Assembly (NCBI GenBank): GCA_026873275.1 | Contig: JANTUC010000022.1 | Location: 310,001 to 374,000 of the forward strand | Direction of reading: 5' to 3' | Length of the DNA stretch: 64,000 bases | Source: Pseudopithomyces maydicus | Lineage: Eukaryota > Ascomycota > Dothideomycetes > Pleosporales > Didymosphaeriaceae | Position numbers and translations under genes: made by a program | Shown here: piece after piece, positions 21,301 to 32,100 of the stretch | Layout of the letters: each line of letters opens with the position of its first letter | Position numbering within the stretch: the first letter of the stretch is position 1 | Notes under the pieces: generated by a model | Seen by the model: only the letters and a program-made list of their open reading frames with translations | Database searches by the model: none | Told to the model about the DNA's origin: nothing

Positions 21301-24300
21301 GAATGCGTATCATCAGATCAGGATGAAAGAAGGCGAGGAATGGAAAACAGCATTCAGGACCAAATTCGGACTCTTCGAATACCTGGTTATGCCTTTTGGA
21401 TTATCCAATGCGCCAGCGGTTTTCCAACGACGAATTAACACTGTGCTGAGAGAATGCCTGGGAGAGTACGCCATGGCATACCTAGACGACATCATCATCT
21501 ACTCCAACAAGGAGGAAGATCACCCGAAGCATGTGCGGGAAGTGCTCCGAAGAATCAAAGAGGCAAAGCTCTATCTCAAACTAAAGAAGTGTGAGTTCCA
21601 TGTAAAGAAAACAACCTACCTAGGGTTCGTGATCGAACCAGGGAAACTCAACATCGAACCCACCAAGGTACAAAAGATTCAGGATTGGGGCCAGCCAGAG
21701 AAACTATCGGACGTTCAATCCTTCATGGGATTCTGTAACTACTGCCGGAAGTTCATACCCCGATGGTCAGAAATAACCCGGCCACTCACGAATCTCACCA
21801 AGAAAGATGTCCCTTTTGAATGGACGAAGGAATGCCAAGAAGCAATGCAAAAGCTCAAGGAGGAATTCTCGAAATTCCCCATACTGTGGACCTTTGACCC
21901 GACAAGGCCCGCATTCCTGGAAACCGATGCATCGGACTACGCGGTAGGCGCGTGCCTCATACAGCGAGATCCGAAGGACGACGCGAGACATCCCGTGGGA
22001 TACTATTCCCGGAAAATGACATCCGCGGAGCTCAACTATCCTATCCACGACAAGGAACTACTAGCAATAGTAGATGCCTTCGAGGTTTGGCGAACCTACC
22101 TGCAAGGCGCAAGGTTCCAAACACCAGTGTTTTCGGATCACAAGAACCTCACAGGATTCATGAAGAACCAGACCTTGAGCCCAAGGCAAACAAGATGGGC
22201 TCAGTGGTTGTCAACATTTGATTTCAAGATCATCCATGTCCGAGGAACGGAGAATCTACGAGCCGACGCGTTAAGCCGGAGACCAGACCTACAAGGGAAG
22301 GCCGCAGTCTCCGGAGCGCTGCTACGATTCGACACGGACGGCACAATAATCTACAATGCGCCGAAACTTGCAGCAACCCTGGAGTTGGGACCCAACGAAT
22401 GGATGGAATGGATTCGGAAGGAAACGGCGGCAAGTGACGAAGGCGTTGATCACCTGCCCGACGGATCCACCTATGAGGACGAAACGTACAAGGTTTTCGG
22501 ACGAACCTTTGTCCCAGCAAAAATCCAACGAGAATTTGTGCGGAGATTCCATGAATCGCCGGCCCACGGCCACCAGGGCATTGAACGAACCTTGGAAAGA
22601 CTCATGCGGGAATACTACTTCCCACGAGCAAGACAGGTAGTCACCGAGGTTCTGCGAGACTGTGCCGATTGTCACAGGAACAAACCAGAACACCATGCGC
22701 CTTATGGACAGCTACAGCCGGTAGAAGTCCCGGAACGGCCATGGGGTACAGTCACCATGGATTTCATCACACAACTGCCGAAATCCCGAGACCCGGAAAA
22801 TAAAATCGAGTACGACGGAATAATGGTCATCATTGACAAGACCACCAAGTATGGTTACTTCGTACCACACAAAGAAACCAACAAAGCGGAGCACGTGGCA
22901 TTCCGGTTCTTATCCACAGTAGTAGCCCAACATGGGATACCAGATAAGATCATTACCGACAGAGACGTTAGGTTCACCTCGAAGCTATGGCAAACCACAA
23001 TAAGCCTGATAGGTATCAAACACAGCATGTCCACGGCATACCATCCACAGACGGATGGACAAACCGAACGAATGAACCAAACAGTGGAACAATATCTCCG
23101 GTGTTACCTGAATTACCGACAGAACAACTGGGTAGGCCTGTTGCCGATGGCCCAGTTGGCGTACAACAGCTCGCAACATAGTGCGACGGGAGTAACACCA
23201 TTCTTCGCGAACTATGGGTTTAACCCGACGGCTTACCAAGCCCCCAAGGCAATGAAGTCCTGGAGTTCGGATGGCGAAGCATGGGCAAAAGAAATCAGGG
23301 AAAACCACGATCAGTTACGACAAGACGCAGTTTTCCTGCATACCAGAATGGGGAAATACTATGATCGGAAGCACAAGGCTCCGCCAGCGCTAGAGAAGGG
23401 GAGAAAGTCTGGCTACTACGAAAAAACATCGCCAGTAAAAGACCCTCGAACAAATTGGATCACTTAAAGATCGGACCATACGAAATCGTGGAACAAATCA
23501 CTCCGGTCACCTTCAAATTACGGCTACCAAGCAACATGAAGATTCACCCGGTGTTTCACGTAGCATTGTTGGAAAAAGCACCCCAAGACGTACAACCAGC
23601 GGTTTACGAAGCAGAAACCTATGGCGACCAACAGGAAGAATGGGAAGTAGCGAAGATCACGGGTCATAGATTCGTAAACGGGAAAGACTACTACAAGGTG
23701 GTATGGAAAGGTGAAGATAAGAAAGGAAACCCGTGGGATGACACATGGGAGCCAGAAGAAAACCTCAACTGCTCTGAGTTGTTGGAGGAGTTCCGGCTAA
23801 ACCAATCGCACGAAGGAAGCTCGGCGACATCGGGCCCAAAATCGGATCACCTGGCGGGAACCCGTGAAGATCGTCGATACCAACAGAGGTGTGAACGTCG
23901 CCTGGGACGGCTCCTGACGGTTCCTCTTCCGGACCATCCCATTGACCCGCAGCCCGTAATTCCGCTTCCTCTTGGTCCAGCTCCGCCTCCAAGGCAGCAG
24001 ATTGATTATCCTCCCGCTTATCAAGAAATTCCTTCTGTTTCTTCAACCGGGAGATACGAAGCCGCGCAGCAGCTAATTCATCAAGAATACGCTCCTGTTC
24101 CTTCTCAGCTGCGGCAAGTTCAGCTTGAATTTTGGCTTGAGAACGATCAACGGATCGCACTGCAAATAGTAAGCCCAAGGACCAGAAACATCAACGGGGT
24201 CATACTGTCCGAAACCGAGACTCCGCTCACGTTACAAGAACCACGGACGTTGGAACGAAGGCAAGGCTCGCAAACCAATCTTCTCGGGGTATCGCGGGGA

Positions 24301-24675
24301 GAAACGACGCAAGGAAGATTGAGCCTGGTGCAACGAGAACACGGCATCGCGTCGAAGCCACGACGGGAAATTTTATCAGCAAGCGCGTACCGCTCGAGAG
24401 TCTTGCGAGAAGGCATGAAGGGCCACGACCATCCTGAACATGATGGGGCCCACCCCGCTAATATAGTGGGACCCTGTATTCCGGATAATCTTCGGGCCGA
24501 AGACTTGGAAGGGGGAGATGGTGTTACGGCTGCTACGCCGCAACCGAAGTACGGGAATTACGACAAGGGTGATGAGGACCAGTGGGAGGGAAGCGTGAGC
24601 AGCGATCACGCTTACTATGATGACCTACTGGATTACGATCACGGGTCGGACGCTGAGCACAACATGGACACGTGA
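18395..24675 (+). CDS. Gag-Pol polyprotein of the Gypsy element (one apparent frameshift)
   Basis: Order with residue numbers from 18395: capsid-like region 1-290; CCHC knuckle C309-x2-C312-x4-H317-x4-C322; a long Gag-Pol spacer with three C-x4-C-x2-H modules (C363, C611, C681); aspartic protease D730-S-G-A; reverse transcriptase with YLDD at 1029-1032; RNase H (ETDASDYAVGACL); integrase zinc motif H-x-H...C-x2-C (HGHQGIERT..., CADCH) and catalytic D1456, D1522, E1558 (DD35E). The frame breaks at GGGG 23398-23401: one more G would join it to the GPY/F module and the chromodomain (WEVAKITGHRFVNGKDYYKV) at 23455-23800. With that base the frame is 2093 residues. After the chromodomain it stays open to 24675, into the 3' LTR, but that stretch lies opposite the antisense gene and may not be functional. 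Confidence 0.93.
23765..24416 (-). CDS. Antisense two-exon gene: Zn2Cys6-like cluster plus coiled coil
   Basis: Minus-strand gene inside the retrotransposon. Exon 1 24416-24206, intron 24205-24160 (46 bp, GTATGA...TTTGCAG), exon 2 24159-23765; 606 coding bases, 201 residues. The splice joins frames exactly (D70, then M71). Cysteines are C26-x2-C29-x6-C36-x12-C49-x2-C52-x8-C61, which meets the spacing rule of the fungal Zn(II)2Cys6 cluster, though the basic residues usual between the first cysteines are few. Residues about 74-140 form a Lys/Glu/Ala/Leu-rich coiled coil (AKIQAELAAAEKEQERILDE). A TATA-like TATATT lies 44-49 bases upstream at 24465-24460. The stop overlaps the end of the sense chromodomain. 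I recall similar proteins annotated as hypothetical in ascomycetes, but have not checked. Function unknown; a DNA-binding or RNA-binding regulator of the element is possible. Confidence 0.75.
24507..24521 (+). other. Polypurine tract
   Basis: GGAAGGGGGAGATGG directly before the 3' LTR, the expected primer for plus-strand DNA synthesis. Confidence 0.8.
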
Positions 24676-25018
24676 GGAAGGTCACGTGACTGGGCTCTGT
24701 GGGCTCTGCGACACAGAGCCTACAGAGCCTGGCTCCGTAGGCTCCGTGCAACAGAGCCACGGAGCCAGTTCGCACCCACAAGTATATAGCAGCGGCCGCC
24801 CGCTTTAGATAGTCCTCATCGTCAATCCTCGATTCAGTTCTACTGTCCCTTGCTTCTGCAGTGAAGATTACTATTGAGCATTCGGCAACGATAACCTCAT
24901 TGTATTGATTGACGTTCAACCCACGTGACTTATACTTACTCGTCCGCTCCTCTTAACTCACCATACCCCAAGCGCGCACACCCTCGGTCCACGGGACTAC
25001 AGAGTGTGCCCCGTGACA
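24522..25018 (+). repeat. 3' LTR of the Gypsy element
   Basis: 497 bp; by eye identical to the 5' LTR at a constant offset of 6681, which implies recent insertion. Confidence 0.95.
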
Positions 25019-25023
25019 CTTTT

Positions 25024-25578
25024 AAAGCTAGTTATTTAGAAACTTTTATTATATTATTATTATCGCGCTTAATTTATAAAAGGATTTTTCAATTTTTAAA
25101 TAGAACTTACACTTTCAGATATTATTATTGAATTTATATTATTATTAAAAATTATAATGAACTATTATTTAAGTTATAGAATTTTTAAAAATATTCAAAA
25201 ATCAGTAAAAGGCCTAAAAGCTATTATAAAAAGAATTTAATGATTATTATTATTATTATTATTTTTAATTTTTTTAATTGTTTTGATTAGACAACGCTAA
25301 AGTATATAGTTTTATATAACTTGCCTCGGTGTCGTCCAGGCGAGGTAATAAGGCTTGTGGCTGTGCGTTCTTCCTCCCAATTATAGATGCAGGCATCCCC
25401 ACACGCAGAAACGCGATATTTGTATACCAACATCCAAATCTTACCACCTTTTCGCCTTCACTCGTCCGGGCCTCTCTGCGAACCGAAAATCCCTACAATT
25501 CTCTGCCTATGGTCCATTATGGCCGCCAGCGGGAACCACGACAAGTTTCCCGGACGAGAGAATCACATAAATACCCGG
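25024..25578. other. A/T-rich mutated sequence, then unassigned DNA
   Basis: 25024-25325 has the same extreme A/T composition as the island at 29-47 kb and continues the pre-insertion site of the Gypsy element. 25330-25578 has normal composition; no domain recognised. The string AAGGCTTGTGGCTGTG near 25350 resembles, with one change, the reverse strand near 28790. Confidence 0.45.
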
Positions 25579-26060
25579 CTAAACAGCGTCAGTTTGGCAT
25601 GGCGGCCAATGCAAATAACGATAGAGACAACTAATTACGGCAGGAATGGTCGCCATGAGGCAATGTGCTGGGTAGTATCCTATGTATAGGCACTGGTTGA
25701 AGATTCTTGCCGCGAGATGGATCACTAGCAGATCGGCCGCTACTTGTAGAGTCCGATCCGGCATGCCATCTGGGCTGGGTGATTTTAACGGTGATGTTGC
25801 TCGTATGGCTTCCAATACTGATTTCTGCGTTAGTGGTGGGAATCTGACCTGGTTGGTGTATTGCGCGTTGTGTATTTCGTCCAGGCTTGCTTCCGGTGGT
25901 GTCGGGAAGAAGCTTTCCCGAAATCCTTCCGCTTTCTCACTGGTATCCACGATCTCTCGTCCTGTATCAGGGCATGGGATGGCCGGTGTCACACTAGGTG
26001 GTTAGTCGTCTCTTGTTCTTGCCCACTTAGCGATCTTCCAAAGTGACTCCTGGGATTCTG
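25579..26060 (-). pseudogene. LINE (Tad-like) reverse-transcriptase fragment
   Basis: Minus-strand frame reads SLWKIAKWARTRDD, stop, PPSVTPAIPCPDTGREIVDT, then ESFFPTPPEASLDEIHNAQY and TSPLKSPSPDGMPDRTLQVA. This is the conserved start of fungal non-LTR reverse transcriptases (A-x-x-x-T-S-P-x-K-x-P-x-P-D-G-x-P). It ends after YYPAHC without reaching the catalytic motif and has an internal stop. A truncated, dead copy. Confidence 0.85.
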
Positions 26061-26188
26061 CCGCTTTCTACTCTGTCTCTATGTATATACTTGTCGCAGG
26101 GCTTTTCTAATCGTCCTTAATTTGTGATTCCGCGCTACGTGGTATAATTCCCATGCCTCTTCTATGTTAATTTAGCTACTAGTATACA

Positions 26189-26311
26189 GGCGTATATTTT
26201 GTCAACCCTCAGCGGTAGCACGGATCAGAAAAGGGCCAAGCCCCTCGCTAGAATCACGTGAGTGCCTTTCTTTGATTTGTGCAAGCCCTGAGGGTTGACA
26301 AAATATACGCC
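26189..26311. repeat. Fold-back repeat 1 (23-bp perfect inverted repeat)
   Basis: 26189-26211 and 26289-26311 are perfect reverse complements separated by 77 bases. The layout is that of a small MITE. No clear target duplication. Confidence 0.75.
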
Positions 26312-26471
26312 TAAGACTACAGTATATACAAGAGGGATACATGTGGGACTGTCGTATGGGTCTCTGAAGCGACCAATCAGCATGCGCATAATACCTCGAC
26401 TGTCCAATCAAGATATATTCTACGAAGACCCACACGACAGTCCCACATGTATCCCTCTTATATTAGGCGTA
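26306..26471. repeat. Fold-back repeat 2 overlapping the first
   Basis: 26306-26363 pairs with 26426-26471 in inverted orientation, with about 12 bases missing from the right arm and few mismatches. Its left arm starts within the right arm of fold-back 1, so the same bases can pair in two alternative hairpins. Confidence 0.75.
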
Positions 26472-26806
26472 GGCGTGTCGCTTCCGCCATAGCATGGGGC
26501 GGGGAGAGAGATCAGTAACCGGCTGAGTTCAGGCGAGTCTTCACTGGCACACTTAATTCGCGGAAGAAGTGCTATAATAGGGCCAATCACCAATAATTCA
26601 TCGTTAGCTCAACACCAACAGCATGGTTACAATTATTTTGCTGTCAACTTATTCTCATAGCACCACAATCTACTCCGCAGCCCTCCACAAACCAAATCAC
26701 AGCTTTAATTACCGCCTCCACAGTGCCGACTTGGGCAGAGAAAACTTAAATGGGACTATGATTGACAGCACTTGTCTGTTCATGTACCAACACCTTCATT
26801 CCAAAC

Positions 26807-28412
26807 ATGCTCTCCACGCTCCGGTCTACTGGCGTCGCTTGCATCGCGTTCTTGAGCTTATGCACAGCTACTCCAGTAATCAATGGCAAGCATCAGTGTA
26901 GCATAACAGCTGCAGCATCCTCAGAGCCATACAAATCGACCAATGTCTCGAATCCCAAGATCGACATTGATACGATCAGCGACAACCTCGCGCCTAGCTA
27001 CCTCTTCTTTATACAGTCCGGTGTCAACTACATCACGACATCTGCTGGTGAACTAGTCTGGGCCCCGACATACAGCCAAGATGGCTCCGCATTCCGCAAG
27101 CAGAATCTCAACGGCAAAGATATACTCACGTACTGGACTGGTGAAGGTGGCGCCGCAACGAACAACTCAGCATCACATAGCTACAGCAGAGTCATCGTCC
27201 TAAACAGCCAGTATAAGCAGATTCATGCCATCTGCCTCAAACTCCCAGGATTTATCACACCACCAGGGACCGAGATTCTCTGCCAGACTGATATGCACGA
27301 ATCTCAGATGACAGATCATGGGACGATACTAGTAACAGCATACAATATCACCGAAGCAGGTCTGTCACAAGTCAACGGCCCCAAGGATGGCTGGGTCTAT
27401 AACAGCATAGTTGTAGAAGTCGATGTTACAAGTAGGGATATCGTCTGGATGTGGTCAGCTCTTAAGCAGATACCAGTAACGGATACAAATCTACCCTAGA
27501 CAGGCAACAGCTTCTCAGGCAACGGCACACAAGCTTCGCCGTTCGACTACCTCCATATGAACTCTGCGCAACAGTGGGATGAGAACATATTAATCAACGG
27601 TCGACATACTTCAACCACATACCTAATCAACAGGGCTGGTGAGATCCTATAGAGATTCAGTAGTGTCAACGGCGGTAATTTCGGTGCATTGCCCAATAGA
27701 GTCAAGTTCGTCAGTATAATCAAGACTACCAATAATATATATACAGCACTGACACAACTAGACATAGGAGCACTTCGCTCGCCTCCACCAAATTTCCGAC
27801 ACCAAGATCCTATATACAAATTTTGCAAACGAGAACTACATATCCGGCACAGGGAACGCATCTCACGGCATAGCATTCGAACTAACCCTACCCCCAGACA
27901 AAGCCTCGCCTCCAATGATCGACCCTACTAATCAAGTTATCTCTTTCCCCGGCGGCAGCAACGACTACCTCGGCGACGGTAGATACCTCCTTGACTACGG
28001 TATTGGTGGCCACATCACCGAATTCCATGTCGATGAGAGCGGGAACTCTGAAGTTGCTCTTTCGATCACGCTCGGCGCAAAGAATGCAACGGTTGAGAGC
28101 TATCGCGCTTTCAAGGAGAGTTGGCATGCTACTCCTGCGTACGAGCCAAGTTTGGTTGTTATGCCGACTTCTGAAATTGACAAGCTGGCAAAGTACAAGC
28201 CGTGTTCAATGAGAGGCTATGTATCATGGAATGGAGCGACGGATGTGACTGCGTGAGAGGTATTCGTTAGCGAGTCTCCGCAATCGATGGAGTGCGCTGC
28301 AACCATTGAGCAGAAGGGATTTGAGACAGAGTTTGTGGTTCCACCAGACGCTGCGTACGTGCAAGTCCGAGCAGTCGGCTCGTTGGGGAGCTCTAATATT
28401 ATTGCTGTATAG
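26807..28412 (+). pseudogene. Secreted arylsulfotransferase (ASST_2-like) pseudogene
   Basis: Starts with a signal peptide (MLSTLRSTGVACIAFLSLC) and continues through the family's N-terminal beta-propeller region (SAGELVWAP, QTDMHESQMTDHGTILVTAY, VVEVDVTSRDIVWMWSA). The frame is interrupted by TAG at 27497, TAG at 27650 and TGA at 28254; between 27680 and 27770 it also shifts frame before resuming at FANENYISGTGNASHG and DPTNQVISFPGG. The C-terminal part ends AVGSLGSSNIIAV. Stops of CAG-to-TAG and CGA-to-TGA type fit C-to-T decay. Family members may move sulfate or act as surface proteins; the label is by homology only. Confidence 0.8.
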
Positions 28413-28966
28413 CATTAGCTTCTCACGAAGGCATACTGTACATAGACAACATAATGACTATCCAATGCAGATAGTATTAGACAACTCTTACACTCAGGCA
28501 CACAAAAACGTCAAATGACGATTTCACTTAGTTACGAAGACGACAAAATAGCTGGCGGCTAGTTACGGATGGAGTGCGAAAATAGTCCCTCTAATGATCT
28601 GACTCCTGCCGCGCTTCCTGTAACTGGAAGAACGCACAGCCTGTCGCAGGCTAAGGTAAGCCTCAGGCTCTCAAAAGCTGCATTAGATCTTGCCAGTCGA
28701 TAACTAGCATAGATAATCTTGACAATCAACACAATCATCGTTGTATGAGGTATTTCATCCACCGCGCACCCTAGTGCGACACAGCCACAGGCCTTACGCA
28801 AAATTATGCACTTCTACTATTATTTAATTAAAAGAATTAGAAGTACTAACTAAAATAATAATAATAAATAAATTATTTCTTTATAATAGCTTTTAAAGTT
28901 ATTAATAATTTTTTAATATATTTAAAAATCTAATAATTTAAATATTTATTAATTATAACTTTAGAT
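28413..28966. other. Edge of the AT-rich island; unassigned frame on minus strand
   Basis: A minus-strand frame at 28559-28801 (FESLRLTLACDRLCVLPVTG and onward) has balanced composition but no family I can name; it may be a repeat fragment. Base composition drops sharply from about 28805. Confidence 0.4.
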
Positions 28967-29183
28967 TATCAGGTTTCAGTCACGAGTAATGTAAATAAGT
29001 ACTAGTAAGGAATAACTATATAATTATAAAAAAGATAAATTATTATTAAATTAAATTTATTAGCTTTTTAGTTTTTATAATTAATAAAAACTAATAATTA
29101 TTTATTATTTTATAACAGGGCCTAACTATACTATTATATATTAAATTATACCAGAGAGGTATTTTATTATTAATACTTTAATA
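28967..29183. repeat. Outer element LTR, left copy
   Basis: 217 bp; shares the block around gggcctaactatactatta with the right copy at about 47146-47164. Confidence 0.8.
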
Positions 29184-32100
29184 TTATTTTTTTAAGGCCT
29201 AATTTTATTCTAAATTAATTAAAAAAGTCTAAGGAGATAATTTAATAAACTATAATTTTTTTTATATTATATAAGTATTTTATATACTAGAATATGCCTT
29301 TATCTTTTATAATATATACTAGATAGACTTATCTAGTTTAAGTACTTTTAAAATTATACTTTTAATATTTTTTAAATTTTTCTAAAATTCTATATAGATT
29401 ATTTTATTCTTTTACTATTTTACTTTTTAGACAGCGATTAGGCTAATTTAAAATAATATTAATTAATTTTAGCACTAATTAATTATTAATAATTATTTAT
29501 ATTATTTTTTTCTTATAATTTTTTTCTCTTTATTTTAAAAATCTTTTTAAATTAGAGGTAAGTACCTATTATTTTTATTTTTTTTAGTAGGAAGAGGAGG
29601 AAATTTAATATTTTTTAATATTTCTATTTAAAATTTAATACTAATTATACTAAATAAGTATTTAATAAAATTCTTTTTAATTAATAGACTTTCTTTTAGA
29701 CATTAGTTATATTTTTTAAATTTTTTATTTATTCTCTAGACTTTTACCTTTTTTTAATAATATTTAAATTTATTTAGTATTTTTTAGTACTAATTAATAG
29801 TAACTAATATTATATTTTTTAAGCTTACTATCTTAAATACTTATTATATTTAATTAACTAAGAAATATAGGGCTAGAATTATTTTTTTATATAATTTATC
29901 TTTCGCGCTATTATCAGTTAGGACTAGAAAATAAAGGAGATATATATATTTTTAATACTAATAATAATAAATAGGATACGTTTAAATATAAACGCTGAAA
30001 ATTTAAATAGTACTTATATTATTTAAAAGTTAATAAATTTTATTTTATAATAAGTTCCCTTTTTTATTTATAGTAGTAGTATTTAGCGTTATCTAGTATT
30101 TTTAAATTTAATATAATATTAATAGCGTCTTATAGATCCCGTATAAGCTATAAATTTAACTTATAATATTAAAGAACTATATTAACTTTATTTTAATAAT
30201 TAATATAGAGAAAGCGCTTAAAAATATTTATTATAATTATAAAAACCGCCTATTAATATTTAATAAAAATATAATTATATATAATAAGTAAATTATAGAT
30301 CTACAGTATATTAAGTTTGAATTATTTTTAAATAATAATTAGGTCTATTGTAAAGTTATTTTAATCTATTTTAAAAATTTAAATAAAGATTTTATAAAAA
30401 AGAATTAAAAATAGAAGTATTATAAAAATATAGATATAATTATATACCTTATTAATTAAATTATAATAGAACTTTTTTTATAAGTATTTAAATTAACCCC
30501 TTTTAATATATTTTAGCACTAAATAGCTTCTTAAAATTAATTATAACGATTTTAACTTTTACTACACCTATAATAATACTTTTAATTTTAATAAATATAC
30601 TTTTAAGTCTAAAGTCCTTTTTTAAAAATATAATTATTTAAATAAAATTTTTACTTGCAAGCGTAAGGCTATTAAATATAAAAAGAATAATAATAATATT
30701 ATTAGTCCTTTTAAGGGTTTAATTTTAATAAGTATCCTTTATTTAGCTTTATTTAGCACGATTTAGCACTAATTATATTTATAATTAATTAATTAATTTA
30801 AAGTAATTGTTCTAACTAGCTATAAATTTAAATAAAAGTATTTAAAGACTAAAAAAAGTATTATAAATTTTACTATTACTTAAGTAATTACTATAATTAT
30901 TAAAGCTAAAAAATTTAATTTAAAAGTTTTTAACTATTTAGTTAAAAGGAAGAAAAATTCTTAAATTATTAAAATTTTTTAAGTATTTACTTTTATTAAT
31001 AATTTTTAATAGGGTTCTAAGCAGGATAAAGTTATATAATTTAATATATATTTTAGTATTTATAAGTGTAGTAAGCGGAGAATTTATTTTATTTTAAATA
31101 ATAAGAAATAGTAAAAGAAATTATCTTTTAATAATTATATTTAGCTTTAAGTTAGCTCCCTTTTAATACCTAATAATATTATTTAGTATTTTTTAATATA
31201 TTTAGTGCTTTTTTAGCTCCCTTAAATACTTAAAATAGTAATTATAAGGCTTAATAAATTAATATAACTATTATAGTTTTTATAAGTAGTATTTTAAAAA
31301 GAATTTTTTTATTTATTTTAAATAGTAGCTTTTTTTATTAATATAGACTAATTTCTTCTTTACTAATTCTTATATATATAATATAATTCTCTTATAATCC
31401 TTAATATATAAAAGGTATAATTTATCCCTTTAGAAATAATTAATTTTTATAAATTTATACTTATTAAAATATTCTACTTTTTAGGCTACTCTATTATTAA
31501 ATTTTTTTATAAAAAATATATAGGGGTTTTTAAAAATAAAAGAATTTATAAATTCTTTATACCCTCTTCTTTATTTACTTTACTACTATTTTATATTAAA
31601 TTAATATAATTTATATTTAAATTACTATTCTTATTCCCTCTTTTTAAAAGATTATTTATAACCTCTCTTTATATATATTATAAAAATTATAGATCTTTTA
31701 AGTTTAATCTTAAATTTTTTTAAAAATTTTTATAGTATATTAGCGCTAATTGTATTTTTTATTTTTTAGAAATTTTTATTTTTACTATAATTTTTCTATT
31801 TAATTAAATATTTTTATTAATTATCCTTATTCTTACATTTATTTACTATATACTCTATTTTAAATATATTATTACTTAGTTAGTATAAAGTATTAGTAAT
31901 TAACTTTTATAAGTATAAATTATTTTAAACTATATATAGTTCTAGTAATAAAAAGTAGAATATAAGATAAATATTATTTAATTTAAATAATTTAATTTTA
32001 TAAACTATTAGTAAATTTTTAATATACTATACTATCTTTTTAGGTTTTAGGAATTTCTAATCTAACCTTTTACTTAATTTAGTACTTTTTATATATTTAT

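Larger units (their letters stand above)
17841..25018 (+). mobile_element. Full-length Ty3/Gypsy chromovirus-type retrotransposon
   Basis: 7178-bp element: 497-bp LTRs identical by eye (17841-18337 and 24522-25018, TG...CA ends), 5-bp duplication CTTTT, one gag-pol frame with protease, reverse transcriptase, RNase H, DD35E integrase and chromodomain, a purine tract before the 3' LTR, and an antisense spliced gene. Single frame, chromodomain and a non-tRNA primer site place it near the Tf1/sushi group. Unlike the island to its right, it shows normal base composition, so it arrived recently or escaped RIP. It is inserted in A/T-rich, mutated repeat sequence. Confidence 0.97.

Noticed and set aside
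12797..23401. Programmed -1 ribosomal frameshifting as the explanation of the broken frames
   Set aside because: The sites share no common slippery heptamer or downstream structure, and the affected families (P450, sulfatase, Mvp1) are not known to use frameshifting.
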